Part shown: piece after piece, positions 1 to 11,250 of the stretch | How positions within the stretch are numbered: position 1 is the stretch's first letter | Layout: every line of letters starts with the position of its first letter | Assembly: GCF_904849725.1 (NCBI RefSeq) | Contig: NC_058520.1 | Location: 348,189,670 to 348,253,669 of the forward strand | Length of the DNA stretch: 64,000 nt | Direction: 5' to 3' | From: Hordeum vulgare subsp. vulgare | Lineage: Eukaryota > Streptophyta > Magnoliopsida > Poales > Poaceae | Notes under the pieces: model-generated | The model's database searches: none | Told to the model about the DNA's origin: nothing | The model's input: only the letters and a program-made list of their open reading frames with translations | Made by a program: the position numbers and the translations under genes

Positions 1-142
1 TCCACCTGCCGGCATTCTCCCTCTTCATGTAAACCTTATAAAATAAGAGAGAAAAGGCATAAGTATTGTACCGTAAAGTGTAATAACATCCCATAAAGCG
101 ATAAATATCAACATAAAAGCATGATGAAAAATGGATGTATCA
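1..142 (-). repeat. 3' LTR of the Athila-lineage element, partial
   Basis: Matches the start of the LTR at 8871 (minus strand) with few differences, including the stretch reading CTCTTCATGTAAACC on the plus strand. Ends at 142 with the inverted TGATAC terminus. The rest of this LTR lies left of the window. Confidence 0.9.
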
Positions 143-156
143 ACTCCCCCAAGCTT
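143..156 (-). promoter_or_regulatory. Polypurine tract of the Athila-lineage element
   Basis: On the minus strand the bases AAGCTTGGGGGAGT lie directly before the 3' LTR start TGATAC. This is the expected place and composition for plus-strand DNA priming in LTR retrotransposons. The same motif recurs at 1637-1650 and 6799-6812. Confidence 0.75.
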
Positions 157-1749
157 AGACCTCGCTTGTCCTCAAGCGGAAGCCGAGATCAATAAATATG
201 CCCACATGTTTAGAGATAGAGGTGTCAATAAAACAAAATACGTACATGCAGACATCATGATCGTATTTAGAACAGCAATATCGTCATATAATCTCTTATG
301 CTAAAGTGATAATTCCTTCACAAAGTAAAGTATGGATCAAGAACCTTATTGATAATTAACAACCAATAGCCTTTAGTCACTGAAGCAATTGCAATTTATC
401 ATAACATCTCAAAGAGTCAAATAAGAGCTTGTAAAGAAAATCCACATGCTCAATCATCCTTTCGTCTTGTACAATTGCTAAAACTCACGTGGTTCTCATG
501 AGATCAAAGTTTCAGTTGGACACAGAGAAAGATAGGGGCTTAAAGTTTCGCCTCCCAACTACTTACCTCAAGGGTAATGTGAACAATAATAATTCATGAA
601 TACTTACTTCCAAGTTGACATATGAATATAGATCTTTCCTAGCACATGACGTTAGCCAATATAATGGCGAAATAAGGAATTGGTGTCGATCACCATGACT
701 CTTTTAAGGATAAAAGTAAAGGTACAAGATAGGCCCTTCGCAGAGGGAAGCAGAGGTTGTCATGCGCTTTTGAGGTTTGGATGTGTGACCTCTTAGTGTG
801 AAGGAACATCACTTTATATGGCCTCATGTGAGAAAGAACTTTATTATGCAGTCTGTCACTTTTATGTCTTCCTCATCACAGGTTCGTACAAAGCTTATTT
901 TCCACACACTAATAGATCATACATATTTAGGGAGCAATTTTTTATTGCTTGCACCGATGACAACTTACTTGAGGGATCTTATTCAATCCATAGGTACGTA
1001 TGGTGGACTCTCATGGCAAAACTGGGTTGAGGGTATAAGGATGCACAAGTAGTATCTCTACTTAGTGCGGAAGTTTTGGCTAATATGAGGTGGAAGCAAG
1101 CGTCACAAGCTAAGGGATCTCTAGTCATATAACGTTGCTTGGGACGAAGCAAACATAATTCATTATGTTGTTTTCCTTGTCCAACATCTACTTCTAAGCA
1201 TGTAATAGTTTAATGAGTGTTCACAATCATAGACGGTGTCAAAGATGATATATTTATATGTGAACCTCTCCTTCTTTATTACTTCCTATTAATTGCAACA
1301 ATGACCAAGGTCTACGTTTGTCCACCCACAACAAGTTTCAATGAACATTCTTTTTATATGGGAAGCTATCACTTCCCATAAGATCATTACATGATCTTTC
1401 ATGCTTTTGTTCTTTTATTATTCTTCTCTTTAGATCATGGCATGAAGCAAGGCCCTTAATTAAAACACTCTTTATTATATGACCCGCGAACTCGATTACA
1501 TTGGGGGTGACACAAAGCAAAACTCAAGCCTACATCACTAAGAACTTTATTCTACTAGAAAAAGATAAAACCAAAAAAGATCGAACTAAGAAAAAGGTAA
1601 AGGCAAAAGATGTGATGGTGATACGATATCGGGGCAACTCCCCCAAGCTTGGCACAGGACAAGGGGAGTGCCCATACCCGTGCTTAATTGTCTTCCTTCG
1701 AAGGTGATGGAGGTGGAGTTGTTGCAGTCTGGGGTTGAATCTCCGTCTT
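157..1749 (-). other. Long non-coding 3' region between env-position ORF and LTR
   Basis: AT-rich stretch without a sustained reading frame in the element's sense. Athila-lineage elements of Triticeae usually have such a tail. It contains a second polypurine-like motif at 1637-1650, identical to the one next to the LTR. Short ORFs here on either strand show no recognisable protein features. Confidence 0.6.
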
Positions 1750-2203
1750 CTAGGGCATAGGTGCTCCATCATGGAAAGATGATCGAGTCTCCGGAATCCT
1801 CAAATCTGCAGCCACCCGTATTGATTCAAATCTATACTCCTACTCACAGTTTTGGTTCTGCAGGTCGTAGATCTGGGCTTGGAGGTGATCAATTCTGTCA
1901 TAGAGCCTGGAGAGGTGCTTCCCAATGTCATTGGCATCGATCTTGTGCTTGTTGGTGAACTCTGTGATCATCATGTGGTTGGCGTTGAGTCTGCGTTCCA
2001 CCATCCCTTGGCACTTGAAGACTTGCTACTCCATTGCTTCGAGCCTCGCCTCTATGCTTCCGGTCTTCTTGGGCCCCTGAACATCACGGATATGCAGCAC
2101 CCCCTCATGCATCTCGATAGATTGAGGGTGTTGCAGCACTCCCGGGAGGTAGTGTGATGACCTTCTCGAAGAACTTGTCCTTCGGAACTTTTGGGGACGC
2201 CAT
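1750..2203 (-). pseudogene. Degenerate ORF in the env position (coiled-coil-like, unknown function)
   Basis: Starts at an ATG at 2203 (MASPKVPKDKFFEKV), downstream of integrase in the element's sense. The reading frame shifts once at about 2110-2130. From there it runs to a stop at 1750-1752 with two internal TAG codons at 2026-2028 and 1840-1842. Recognisable peptides include KKTGSIEARLEAME, then a stretch with heptad-like hydrophobic spacing around LSRLYDRIDHLQAQIYDL, which suggests a coiled coil. I see no signal peptide or membrane segment, so a true envelope protein is not supported. Similar ORFs are, as far as I recall, common at this place in Triticeae Athila-type elements; their function is not known to me. 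Confidence 0.6.
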
Positions 2204-2450
2204 AGCGATCTAGATCTGTCTACATAGCAGCTCGAAACTAAAACAAACGATATTTGCGTGATACGAGGGTCAGACCTTCCGGGCGAATATACAATGAATT
2301 TTCCCCAACCGAAAGGAGTATTCCACCAGAAAACGGAGTCCGGGAGACACACGAGGTGCCCACAAGCCACCCAGGCGCAGCCAGGGGGGTAGGTTGCGCC
2401 TGGCAGGCTTGTCGCCTCCTCGTGCGCTTTCCGGACTACTTTAGATTTTT

Positions 2451-3680
2451 CTATTTTTCTAAAAATTCCAAAACAGAGAAAAATTGCTGCTGGAAAAGTT
2501 TTGGAGTCGGTTTACTTACCGAATCACATACCTCTTTGTTTTTGGAGTCTGAAACAGGCTGATAAATATCCCTTATGTACTCCTCCGGAGCTATGGTATT
2601 AATAATATTGCTTTCAACATTTATGGGAGTACGTGAGATATAATGCTTGATTCTTTGCCCATTTACATCTCTCAGAAAATTCCCTTCCGTGTTGTTTATT
2701 TTCATGGCACCGGAACGATACACTTCTTCGACAATGTAAGGACCTTCCAATTTAGAGAGAAGCTTGCCTGCAAAAAATCTTAGACGGGAATTGTATAGCA
2801 AGACATAATCACCTACATTGAACTCGCGTTTTTCTATCCTTTTATCATGCCACCTCTTAACTTTTTCTTTAAACAACTTGGCATTTTCATATGCCCGAGT
2901 TCTTCATTCATCAAGTGAGCTAATATCAAATAACCTCTTCTCACCAGCAAGTTTGAAATCAAAGTTGAGCTCCTTGATTGCCCAATAAGCATTATGCTTT
3001 AGCTCAAGAGGTAAATACCATGCTTTACCGTAAACCATTTTGTAGAGAGACATGCCCATGGGATTCTTATAAGCAGTTCTATAAGGCCACATTGCATCAT
3101 CAAGCTTCTTAGACCAATTCTTTCTAGACATATTAACAGTCTTTTGCAGAATTAGTTTAATTACTCTATTACTTAGCTCTACTTGACCAGTGGACTGAGG
3201 ATGATAAGGAGATGAAATTCTGTGGTTGACATCATACTTAGCAAGCGTTTTATGGAAAGCACCATGAATAAAATGTGAACCACCATCAGTCATTAAATAT
3301 CTAGGGACTCCAAATCTAAGGAAAATAACTTCTTTAAGCATCCTAATAAAGGTGTTGTGGTCAGCACTACTAGTTGGGATAGCTTCTACCCACTTAGTAA
3401 CGTAATCAACTGCAACTAGGATATGAGTATACCCGTTGGATTTTGGAGAAGGTCCCATATAATCAAAACCCCAAACATCAAATGGTTCAATGACAAGTGA
3501 ATAATTCATAGGCATTTCGTAACGTTTACTGATATTACCGATTCTTTGACATTCATCACAAGACAAGACAAACTTACGGGCATCCTTGAAGAGACTAGGC
3601 CAATAGAAACCGGATTGCAATACCTTGTGTGCAGTTCTATCTCCTGCATGGTGTCCTCCGTAAGCCTCGGAGTGACACTC
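2451..3680 (-). pseudogene. Gypsy integrase (Athila lineage), broken
   Basis: In frame with the upstream RT-RNase H. After a premature TAG at 3681-3683 the frame carries the zinc-binding HHCC module (GGHHAGDRTAH, then CDECQ) and the DDE core (D in FDYMGP, D in MTDGGSHF, E in TGQVELSNR), so the three catalytic residues are present. A TGA at 2904-2906 replaces a Trp codon after SLDE. The C-terminal DNA-binding part continues to 2451 (KRWHDKRI, LEGPYIVEEVYRSGA). The enzyme joins cDNA ends to host DNA. No chromodomain is seen, as expected for Athila. Not functional because of the two stops. Confidence 0.85.
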
Positions 3681-5225
3681 CTATAGGATCTGTCCCTGTT
3701 CATGCTCAGGTACACAACGTCTAATAAAACCATCTACTCCTTCTTTATAAAGGTGAGGATCATCCCAAAAGTAATGTCTCAAATCAAAGAATAATTTCTT
3801 CTTTTGTTGGTATGTGAAACTAGGTGGTATATATTTAGCAACAATATAATTTGCATAATCAGCATACCACGGTGTACTACGTGAAGCATTGATAACATTC
3901 AGTTGCTCATCAGGAAAGCTATCATCAATAGGTTGTGGGTCATCAAGAACATTCACCAACCTAGACAAGTTATCTGCTACGGGGTTCTCAGCACCCTTCC
4001 TATCAACAACATACAAATCAAATTCTTGTAGCGAGAGAACCCATATGATAAGTCTAGGTTTAGCATCTTTCTTTTCCATGAGATACTTAATAGCAACATG
4101 ATCGGTGTGAATAGTAACCTTGGAATCAACAATGTAAGATCTGAACTTTTCACATGCAAACATGACTGCTAAAAATTCCTTTTCAGTAGTAGCATAGTTT
4201 CTTTGGGCACTGTCTAGAGTTTTAGTAGCATAATGAATAACATTCAATTTCTGATCAACTCTTTGTCCTAGAATAGCACCAACAGCATAATCACTAGCAT
4301 CACACATAATTTCAAAAGGTAGGTTCCAATCAGGTGGTTGAACAATAGGTGCAGTTATCAAGGCCTTCTTAAGTATTTCAAATGCTTCTTCACAATCGTC
4401 ATCAAAAACAAATGGAATATACTTTTGCAAGAGATTGGTAAGAGGCCTAGAAATCTTAGAGAAGTCTTTAATGAACCTTCTATAGAAAAATGCATGACCA
4501 AGGAAACTTATTATACCTTTGATGTCTGTAGGGCATGGCATTTTCTCGATCGCGTCAACTTTAACCTTATCGACTTCAATACCTCTCTCGGAAATTTTCT
4601 GTCCTAAGACGATGCCTTCGTTAACCGTAAAGTGGCACTTCTCCCAATTCAAGAAAAGGTTGGTATCTTTACATCTCTGCAAAACTTGATCAAGGTTGCT
4701 GAGGCAATCATCAAAAGAAGACCCGTAAACAGAGAAGTCATCCATGAAAACCTCGACAATCTTTTCACAAAAGTCAGAGAATATAGCCATCATACATCTT
4801 TGAAAGGTAGCAGGTGCATAACATAAGCCAAAAGGCATACGTCTCTAAGCTAAGGTACCAAGAGTGTAGGTAAAAGTGGTTTTCTCCTGATCAGATTGTG
4901 CAACAGGTATTTGGGAGAAACCAGCATAACCATCTAGAAAGCAGAAGTGTGTGTGTTTAGACAATCTTTCTAGCATTTGGTCAATAAAAGGCAAAGGGTA
5001 ATGATCTTTCCTAGTGGCTTTATTCAATTTCTTAAAATCAATTACCATCCTACAGCCAGTAACAATTCTGTGTGGGATCAATTCATCTTTATCATTAGGG
5101 ACAACTGTAATACCTCCCTTCTTAGGGACGCAATGCACTGGACTTACCCAATCACTATGAGCAACAGTATTGATAATACCTGCTTCCAAGAGCTTTAGTA
5201 TTTCTTTTCTTACTACCTCTTTCAT
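3681..5225 (-). pseudogene. Gypsy reverse transcriptase-RNase H (Athila lineage), broken
   Basis: One frame with a premature TAG at 4845-4847 (replacing Tyr before RRMPFGLC). RT motifs: [60 protein letters not shown] and the catalytic box FMDDFSVYG. The connection domain has [18 protein letters not shown]. RNase H has its first Asp in [15 protein letters not shown], Glu in TTEKEFLAV and Asp in [11 protein letters not shown]. It ends at a TAG at 3681-3683 before the integrase HHCC. The frame differs from the protease frame upstream; a frameshift lies near 5230, in a spot where TGGTTTGGAATCAAGA occurs twice (about 5262 and 5305). Confidence 0.88.
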
Positions 5226-5233
5226 CTTAGGAT

Positions 5234-6280
5234 TTAATCTTCGTTGATGATCGGCAACTGGTTTGGAATCAAGATCGCTTTTAATTTTATGATGGCATAG
5301 AGTGGTTTGGAATCAAGAGTATATCCAATAGCAGCACGGTGCTTCCTCAGAGTTTTCAATAATTTCTTTTCTTCATGCTCTGAAAGGCTAGCACTAATAA
5401 TAATAGGATATATCTCTTTTTCATCAAGATAAGCATACTTAAGAGTATCAGGTAACTGTTTAAGCTCAAACACAGGATCACCCTTTGGTGGGGATGGATC
5501 TCCAAGCAGTTCAATAGGCAAATTATTCTTAAGGATAGGATGTTGTTTAAAGATAACTCTATCTATCTCATTCCTTTCATCCATATGCATATCATTTTCA
5601 TGCTCAAGCAAGTATTGCTCTAAAGGATCAGTAGGAGGCACAACAATAGAATCTAGAGCAATAATTTCATCCTTACTAGACAATTCTTTTTCATGAGGTT
5701 GTCTACCAAACTTGGAGAAATTGAATTCGTGTGACACACCTTCAAAGCCAACAGTGACAGTTTGCTTCACACAATCAATATGAGCATTGACAGTATTGAG
5801 GAAAGGTCTGCCAAATATGATGGGACAAAAGCTATCTTGTGTGGTAGCAAGAACGAGAAAATCGGTAGGATACTTAGTTTTACCACACAAGACTTCAACA
5901 TCTCTAACAATTCCCAAAGGGCAGATAGTATCTCTATTGGCAGGCTGAATAGTAACATCAATAGGCTCCATCTCGATAGGTGCAATCTCGTCTTTAATTT
6001 CATCATATAAAGATCAAGGTATTGCACTAACACTAGCACCCACATCACATGAACCATGATAACAATGATCTCCTATCTTAACAGAAACAACAAGCATGCC
6101 AACAATAGGCCTATGTTTGTCTCTAACATGAGGTTTAGCAATTCTACCAGCATCTTCACACAAGTGAATAACATGCCCATCAACATTGTCGGACAGGAGA
6201 TCATTGATAATAGCAATGCTAGGTTCAACTTTAATTTGCTCAAGGGGTGTATATGTTCTAATGTAGCCCTTACGTATCAC
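5234..6280 (-). pseudogene. Retropepsin-type aspartic protease and linker, broken
   Basis: The frame enters at 6280 and shows SVKIGDHCYHGSCDVGASVSAIP. The active-site triad, normally D-T/S-G, reads D-V-G here. An in-frame stop at 6014-6016 follows directly. The remaining protease core continues as DVTIQPANRDTICPLGIVRDVEVLCG and CPIIFGRPFLNTVNAHIDC. The later part (LPIELLGDPSPPKGDPVFELK) is the linker before RT. The frame is lost at 5234. This enzyme would process the Gag-Pol polyprotein; with D-V-G and the stop it cannot. Confidence 0.75.
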
Positions 6281-7250
6281 ATTGGAGCTTTAACATGATC
6301 CTTTATTCTAACAGGGAAAGGTGGTTTCTCAATGTAAGCACTAGGAACAATAGGATCATTATAAGCAATGACTTTCTCTTCAACTGGATTGGGTTTAACT
6401 ACATTGAATTCTATGGGAGGATGATATTTAAACCACTTCTCTTTATGGAGATTAATATGAGCAGCAAATGATTCACATAATGAAGCTACTATCTCAGAGT
6501 CAAATCCATGTTTAGCGCTAAAATCACAAAAAGTATTTGTTTCAACAAAAGATTTAACGCAATCGAACTTAAGATTCATACCTAACTCCTTACCTTCATC
6601 AAACTCCTAATCTTCATAGTTGCGTTTCATTCTTTCCAATAAATTCCATTTGAAGTCAATATCTCTATTCATAAAAGAACCGGTACAAGAAGTGTCAAGC
6701 ATGGTGCGATTATCATGAGAAAGCCGAGCATAAAAGTTCTGAATAATAATTTCTCTCGAGAGCTCATGGTTGGGGCATGAATATAGCACTGACTTAAGCC
6801 TCCCCCAAGCTTGAGCGATACTTTCTCTATCACGAGGCCAAAAATTATAGATATAATTCCGATCACGACGTACCAAATGCATAGGATAAAACTTTTGATG
6901 AAATTCCAATTTCAATCGGTTGTAGTTCCATGATCCAGTATCATCACATAGCCTATACCATGTCAATGCTTTATCCCTCAAAGATAAGGGACAGACCTGC
7001 TTCTTGACCTCATCCTCGGGCAAACCTGCAAGCTTAAATAAACCACAAACTTCATCTACATAGATTAGATGCAAGTCGGGATGCGATGTTCCATCTCCTG
7101 TAAAAGGATTAGCCAACGGTTTCTCTAGTATACCTGAAGGAATTTCATAATAAATATTTTCAGTAGGTGCAGTAGGTTGAGGAGCAACTCCTTGTACTTC
7201 CTTCGAGGTGAAGATACCCCGAACAAGCTCCTCAAAGGATTAGTTTCCAT
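6281..7250 (-). pseudogene. Gag capsid gene of the Athila-lineage element, broken
   Basis: Likely start is the ATG at 7250 (METNPLRSLFG), after which the frame shifts. The main capsid frame runs from about 7120, with NPFTGDGTSHPDLHL, LPEDEVKKQVCPLSLRDKALTWY and LKLEFHQKFYPMHLVRRDRN, the usual retrotransposon-gag fold signature. A TAG at 6607-6609 interrupts it, then GMNLKFDCVKSFVETNTFCDF follows in the same frame. A further frameshift at about 6280 separates it from protease. No CCHC zinc knuckle is visible. A polypurine-like AAGCTTGGGGGAGG lies inside the coding part (6799-6812). Confidence 0.8.
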
Positions 7251-7327
7251 AGTGACAAGTGACAATGAATTTCAGCACACTATATAAATGTTTCCTTACC
7301 AAATTCCACTTACCAAAGGCGCTTCAC

Positions 7328-7345
7328 TCCCCGGCAACGGCGCCA
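7328..7345 (-). promoter_or_regulatory. Primer-binding site, tRNA-Asp type
   Basis: Minus strand reads TGGCGCCGTTGCCGGGGA, 14 bases after the LTR end at 7360. It fits the 3' end of plant tRNA-Asp, the primer used by Athila-lineage elements. Confidence 0.8.
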
Positions 7346-7359
7346 GAAAAGAGTCTTTA

Positions 7360-8871
7360 TGACCCACAAGTGTAGGGGATCTATCGTATTCCTTTCGATA
7401 GGTAAGAGTGTCGAACCCAACGATGACCAGAAGGAACTGACAAGTGGTTTTCAGCAAGGTATTCTCTGCAGGCACTGAAATTATCTGTAACAGATACTTG
7501 TGTGATAAGATAATTCGTAGCGACTAGCAAGTAACAATAGTAACAAAGGTGCAGCAAGATGTCCCAATCCCTTTTGTAGCAAGGGACAAGCCTGGACAAA
7601 CTCTTATATGACGTAAAGTGCTCCCGAGGACACATAGGAATTTCTGTCAAGCTAGTTTTCATCATGTTCATATGATTCGCGTTCGCTACTTTGATAGTTT
7701 GATATGTGGGTGGACCGGTGCTTGGGTGCTGCCCTTACTTGGAGAAACATCTCGCAAGCATCCGCAACAACGAAAGAAGAATTAAGACAAAGTCTAACCA
7801 TAGCATTAATCTACTGGATCCAAATCAGACCCTTACGAAGCAATGCATAAACTAGGGTTTAAGCTTCTGTCACTCTAGCAACCCATCATCTACTTATTAC
7901 TTCCCAATGCCTTCCTATAGGCCCAAATTAGGGTGAAGTGTTATGTAGTCGACGTTCACATAACACCACTATAGGAAAGACAACATACAACGCATCAAAA
8001 TATCGAACGAATATCAAATTCACATGACTACTTATAGCAAGACTTATCCCATGTCCTCAGGAAAAAAGTAACTACTCACAAAGCATAATTATGTTCATGA
8101 CTAGAGAAGTATTGAATAGCATTAAGGATCTGAACATATTATCTTCCACCGAGTAATCCAACTAGCATCAACTACAAAGAGTAATTAACACTAATAGCAA
8201 CCTTACAAGTACCAATCGGAGTCGCGAGACGGAGATTGGTTACAAGAGATGAACTAGGATTTGGAGATTAGATCGTGCTGATGAAGATGTTGATGGAGAT
8301 GAGTCCCCTCTGATGAGAGGAGTGTTGGTGATGACGATGGCGACAATTTCCCCTCCGGGGGGGGGGGGGGGGGGGGGAGTTTCCCCGGCAGGACGGGCTT
8401 GCCGGAGCTCTAGATTGGTTTTGTTCAAGTTCTGCCTCATGGCAGCGGCATCTCCTCCCGAAAGCCTTCTCGTGATTTTTTCTGGGACAAAACCCTCCTT
8501 ATAGCAGAAGATGGGAGCCGGAGGGCCAACAGGGGGCCCACAAGACACCCAAGCGCGGCTCGGGGGGTAGATCGCGCCTAGCAGGCTTGTGGCCTCCTAG
8601 TGGCTCCCCTCCCTTACTTCTTCCACCCAGTATTTTTTAAAAAATCCAAAATAATTCCTCGTTGATTCTAACAGCTTTTGGAGTTGCGCGGAATAGGTAT
8701 CTCAAACTTGCTCCTTTTTCAGACCAGAATTCCAGGTGTCGGCATTCTCCCTCTTCATGTAAACCTTATAAAATAAGAGAGAAAGGCATAAGTATTGTAC
8801 CGTAAAGTGTAATAACAGCCGATAAAGCGATAAATATCAACATAAAAGCATGATGCAAAATGGACGTATCA
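7360..8871 (-). repeat. 5' LTR of the Athila-lineage element (1512 bp)
   Basis: Bounded by TG...CA in minus orientation: starts TGATACGTCC at 8871 and ends GGGTCA at 7360. The 7360-8240 part is repeated as a diverged fragment at 61267-62124. Contains a run of 21 G at 8357-8377. Short ORFs inside are not coding. Confidence 0.9.
8357..8377 (+). repeat. Homopolymer of 21 G
   Basis: An uninterrupted G run inside the 5' LTR. Its length is likely unreliable in sequencing, and it could form a quadruplex. Confidence 0.95.
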
Positions 8872-9791
8872 GTTACTTCACCGCTACTGCATGTTTCCCG
8901 AACCCGTAGGGTCTACACACTTAAGGTTCGGTGACGCTAGAGTTCTTATGGGAATAGTATATGTGGTTACCGAAGGTTGTCCGGAGTCCCGTATGAGATC
9001 TCGGATGTCACGAGTAGTTCCAGAATAGTCCGGAGGTAAAGAATTATATATGGGAAGTCCAGTTTCGGTCGCCGGAAAAGTTTCGGGGTTTATCGGTATT
9101 GTATTGGGACCACCGAAAGGGTACCGGGGTTCCCCCGGGAAGGTCCACCTGTCCCGGAGTGCCACCTGGGCTGAAAGGGAGAGGAACCAGCCCCTGCTGG
9201 GCTGGTGCGCCAAGGGGAGGAGGTCGAAGGCGGAAGGGAGGAGGCCCAAGCGCAATGGAGGCCAAACCCTAGGCGTGGGTGCTGCCTTGGGTTGCCGCAC
9301 CTCCTAGGGTTTCCCTAGGGGTGGTGCACCCCCTCTCCCTCCCTCCTATATATAGTGGAGGATTTGGGAGGGCTGCAGACACCTCATTTGATCACCCAAG
9401 GCGCAATCTTACCTCTCCACCTCTTTCTCCTCCTCCGCGGTGCCTGGTCAAGCCGTGCCGGAGAACCACATAGCTCCACCGCCACCACGCCGTCGTGCTA
9501 CCGGAGTTCTCCCTCAACTTCTCCTCCCTCCTTTCTAGATCAAGAAGGAGGAGACGTCCCGGGGCTGCAGGTGTGTTCAACGTGGAGACACCGTACGTTT
9601 GATGTTCGGATCCGATCTTCCGCGATTTGAATCACCGCGAGTACGACTCCATCGACCGCTTTCATAGTAACGCTTCTGCTTTGCGATCTTCAACGGTATG
9701 AAGGTGCTCTACCTCACTCATTGCTGGTATCTCCTAGATGATCTTGGTGTGATGTAGGATTTTTTTTGAATTATTACTACGTTCCCCAACA
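8872..9791 (+). mobile_element. 3' part of a plus-strand Angela/BARE-1-type Copia LTR
   Basis: Sequence such as GGGTCTACACACTTAAGGTT and TTTCGGGGTTTATCGGTATTG is typical of Angela/BARE-1 LTRs. It ends exactly at CCCCAACA (9791), the LTR terminus. The next five bases (TGTGG, 9792-9796) resume the opposed Angela LTR at a point that is continuous in the second copy (about 30678), so this is the right end of an element inserted into that LTR. Its left portion was split off by the Athila element and lies outside the window. Confidence 0.85.
9347..9354 (+). promoter_or_regulatory. TATA box of the plus-strand Angela LTR
   Basis: TATATATA after a C/T-rich stretch, at the usual LTR promoter position upstream of the R region. 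Confidence 0.6.
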
Positions 9792-11218
9792 TGTGGTTCT
9801 TCGGCAGGGCTTCGCTAAGCACCGCGGAGGAGGAGAAGTGGAGAGGTAGGGCTGCGCCAAGGGGAGAGATCCAAGGTCTGTGGAACCCTCCGAAAACCCC
9901 CACTATTTATAGGAGGGAGGGAAAGGGGGACGGACACCCTAGGGTTCCCTAGGAGGGGCGGCGGAAGCCCTAGGAGGTGGGGCGGCGGCAGCCCTAGGGG
10001 TGGCTTGCCTCCCAAGTTGGAAGGAGGCAGCCCCACGCTCTTGGGTTTTACCCTATGCGCCTTGGGCCTCCTATGTTGGCACACACCAGCCCACCAGGGG
10101 CTGGTTCCCTCCCACTTTTGGCCCATGTAGCCCTCCGGGACAGCTAGACCCTCCCTATGGACCCCCGGTACCCTTTCGGTGGTCCCGGTACAATACCGGT
10201 AAACCTCAAAACCTTTCTGGTGACCGAAACTGGACTTCCCATGTATAAATCTTCGCCTCCGGACTACTCCGGAACTTCTCGTGACTTTCGGGATCTCATT
10301 TGGGACTTCGAACAACCTTTGGTAACCACATATACAATTCCCATTACAACTCTAGCGTCACCGAACCTTAAGTGTGTAGACCATACAGGTTCGGGAACCA
10401 TGCATACATGACCGAGACACCTCTCTGGCCAATAACCAACAGCGGGATCTGTATACCCATGTTGTCTCCCACATGTTCCATGATGATCTCATTAGATGAA
10501 CCACGATGTCAGGATTCATTCAATCCCGTATGTAATTCCCTTTGTTTACCGGTACGATACTTGCCCGAGATTCGATCGTCATTATCCCCATACCTTGTTC
10601 AATCTCGTTACCGGCAAGTCTCTTTACTCGTTCCATAACACATGATCCCGTGGCTAAGTCCTTAGTCACATTGAGCACATTATGATGATGTATTACCGAG
10701 TGGGCCCAGAGATACCTCTCCGTCACACGGAGTGACAAATCCCAGTCTCAATTCGTACCAACCCAACACACACTTTCAGAGATACCTGTAGTGCACCTTT
10801 GTAAGAACCTAGTTACATTCTGACATTTCATACACCCAAAGCATTCCTATGGTATCCGGGAGTTGCACAATCTCATGGTCTAAGGAAATGATACTTGCCA
10901 TTATAAAAGCTCTAGGAGACGAACTACATGATCTTGTGCTATGCTTAGGATTGGGTCTTGTCCATCACATCATTATCTTAATGATGTGATCCCGTTATCA
11001 ATGACATCCAATGTCCATGGCCAGGAAAGCATGACCATCTATTGATCAACGAGCTAGCCAACTAGAGGCTTACTAGGGACATGTTGTGGTCTATGTATTC
11101 ACACATGTATTACGGATTCCGGTTAATACAATTATAGCATGAACAGTAGACAAGTATCATGAACAAGGAAATATAATAATAACCATTTTATTATTGCCTC
11201 TAGGGCATATTTCCAACA
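9792..11218 (-). repeat. 3' LTR of the minus-strand Angela element, partial
   Basis: Starts TGTTGGAAATATGCCC at 11218 (minus strand) and is cut at 9792 by the plus-strand Angela insertion. Aligns with the second copy at 30378-31978 plus 45102-45225. Confidence 0.92.
9904..9911 (-). promoter_or_regulatory. TATA box of the minus-strand Angela 3' LTR
   Basis: Minus strand CCTATAAATAG; the same element is present in the 5' LTR at 30790-30797. Confidence 0.6.
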
Positions 11219-11231
11219 GTCTCCCACTTGC
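11219..11231 (-). promoter_or_regulatory. Polypurine tract of the minus-strand Angela element
   Basis: Minus strand GCAAGTGGGAGAC abuts the 3' LTR start, the standard plus-strand primer of Angela/BARE-1. Confidence 0.8.
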
Positions 11232-11250
11232 ACTAGAGTCAATAATCTAG

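Larger units (their letters stand above)
1..8871 (-). mobile_element. Athila-lineage Ty3/Gypsy retrotransposon (Sabrina/WHAM type), left end cut by window
   Basis: Read on the minus strand the order is 5' LTR (8871-7360), aspartate-tRNA-type primer site, gag, protease, reverse transcriptase, RNase H, integrase, an extra ORF in the env position, a long non-coding tail, polypurine tract and the first 142 bp of the 3' LTR. RT before integrase marks Ty3/Gypsy. LTRs starting TGATACGTC and protein blocks such as [15 protein letters not shown] point to the Athila lineage. All coding parts are broken by stops and frameshifts. The element sits in a plus-strand Angela LTR (flank from 8872, candidate 5-bp TSD GTTAC); the matching left TSD is outside the window. 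Sabrina versus WHAM is not resolved. Confidence 0.9.

Noticed and set aside
9815..10315. 166-codon minus-strand ORF
   Set aside because: Inside the Angela LTR and its GC-rich leader; not a known protein of the family.
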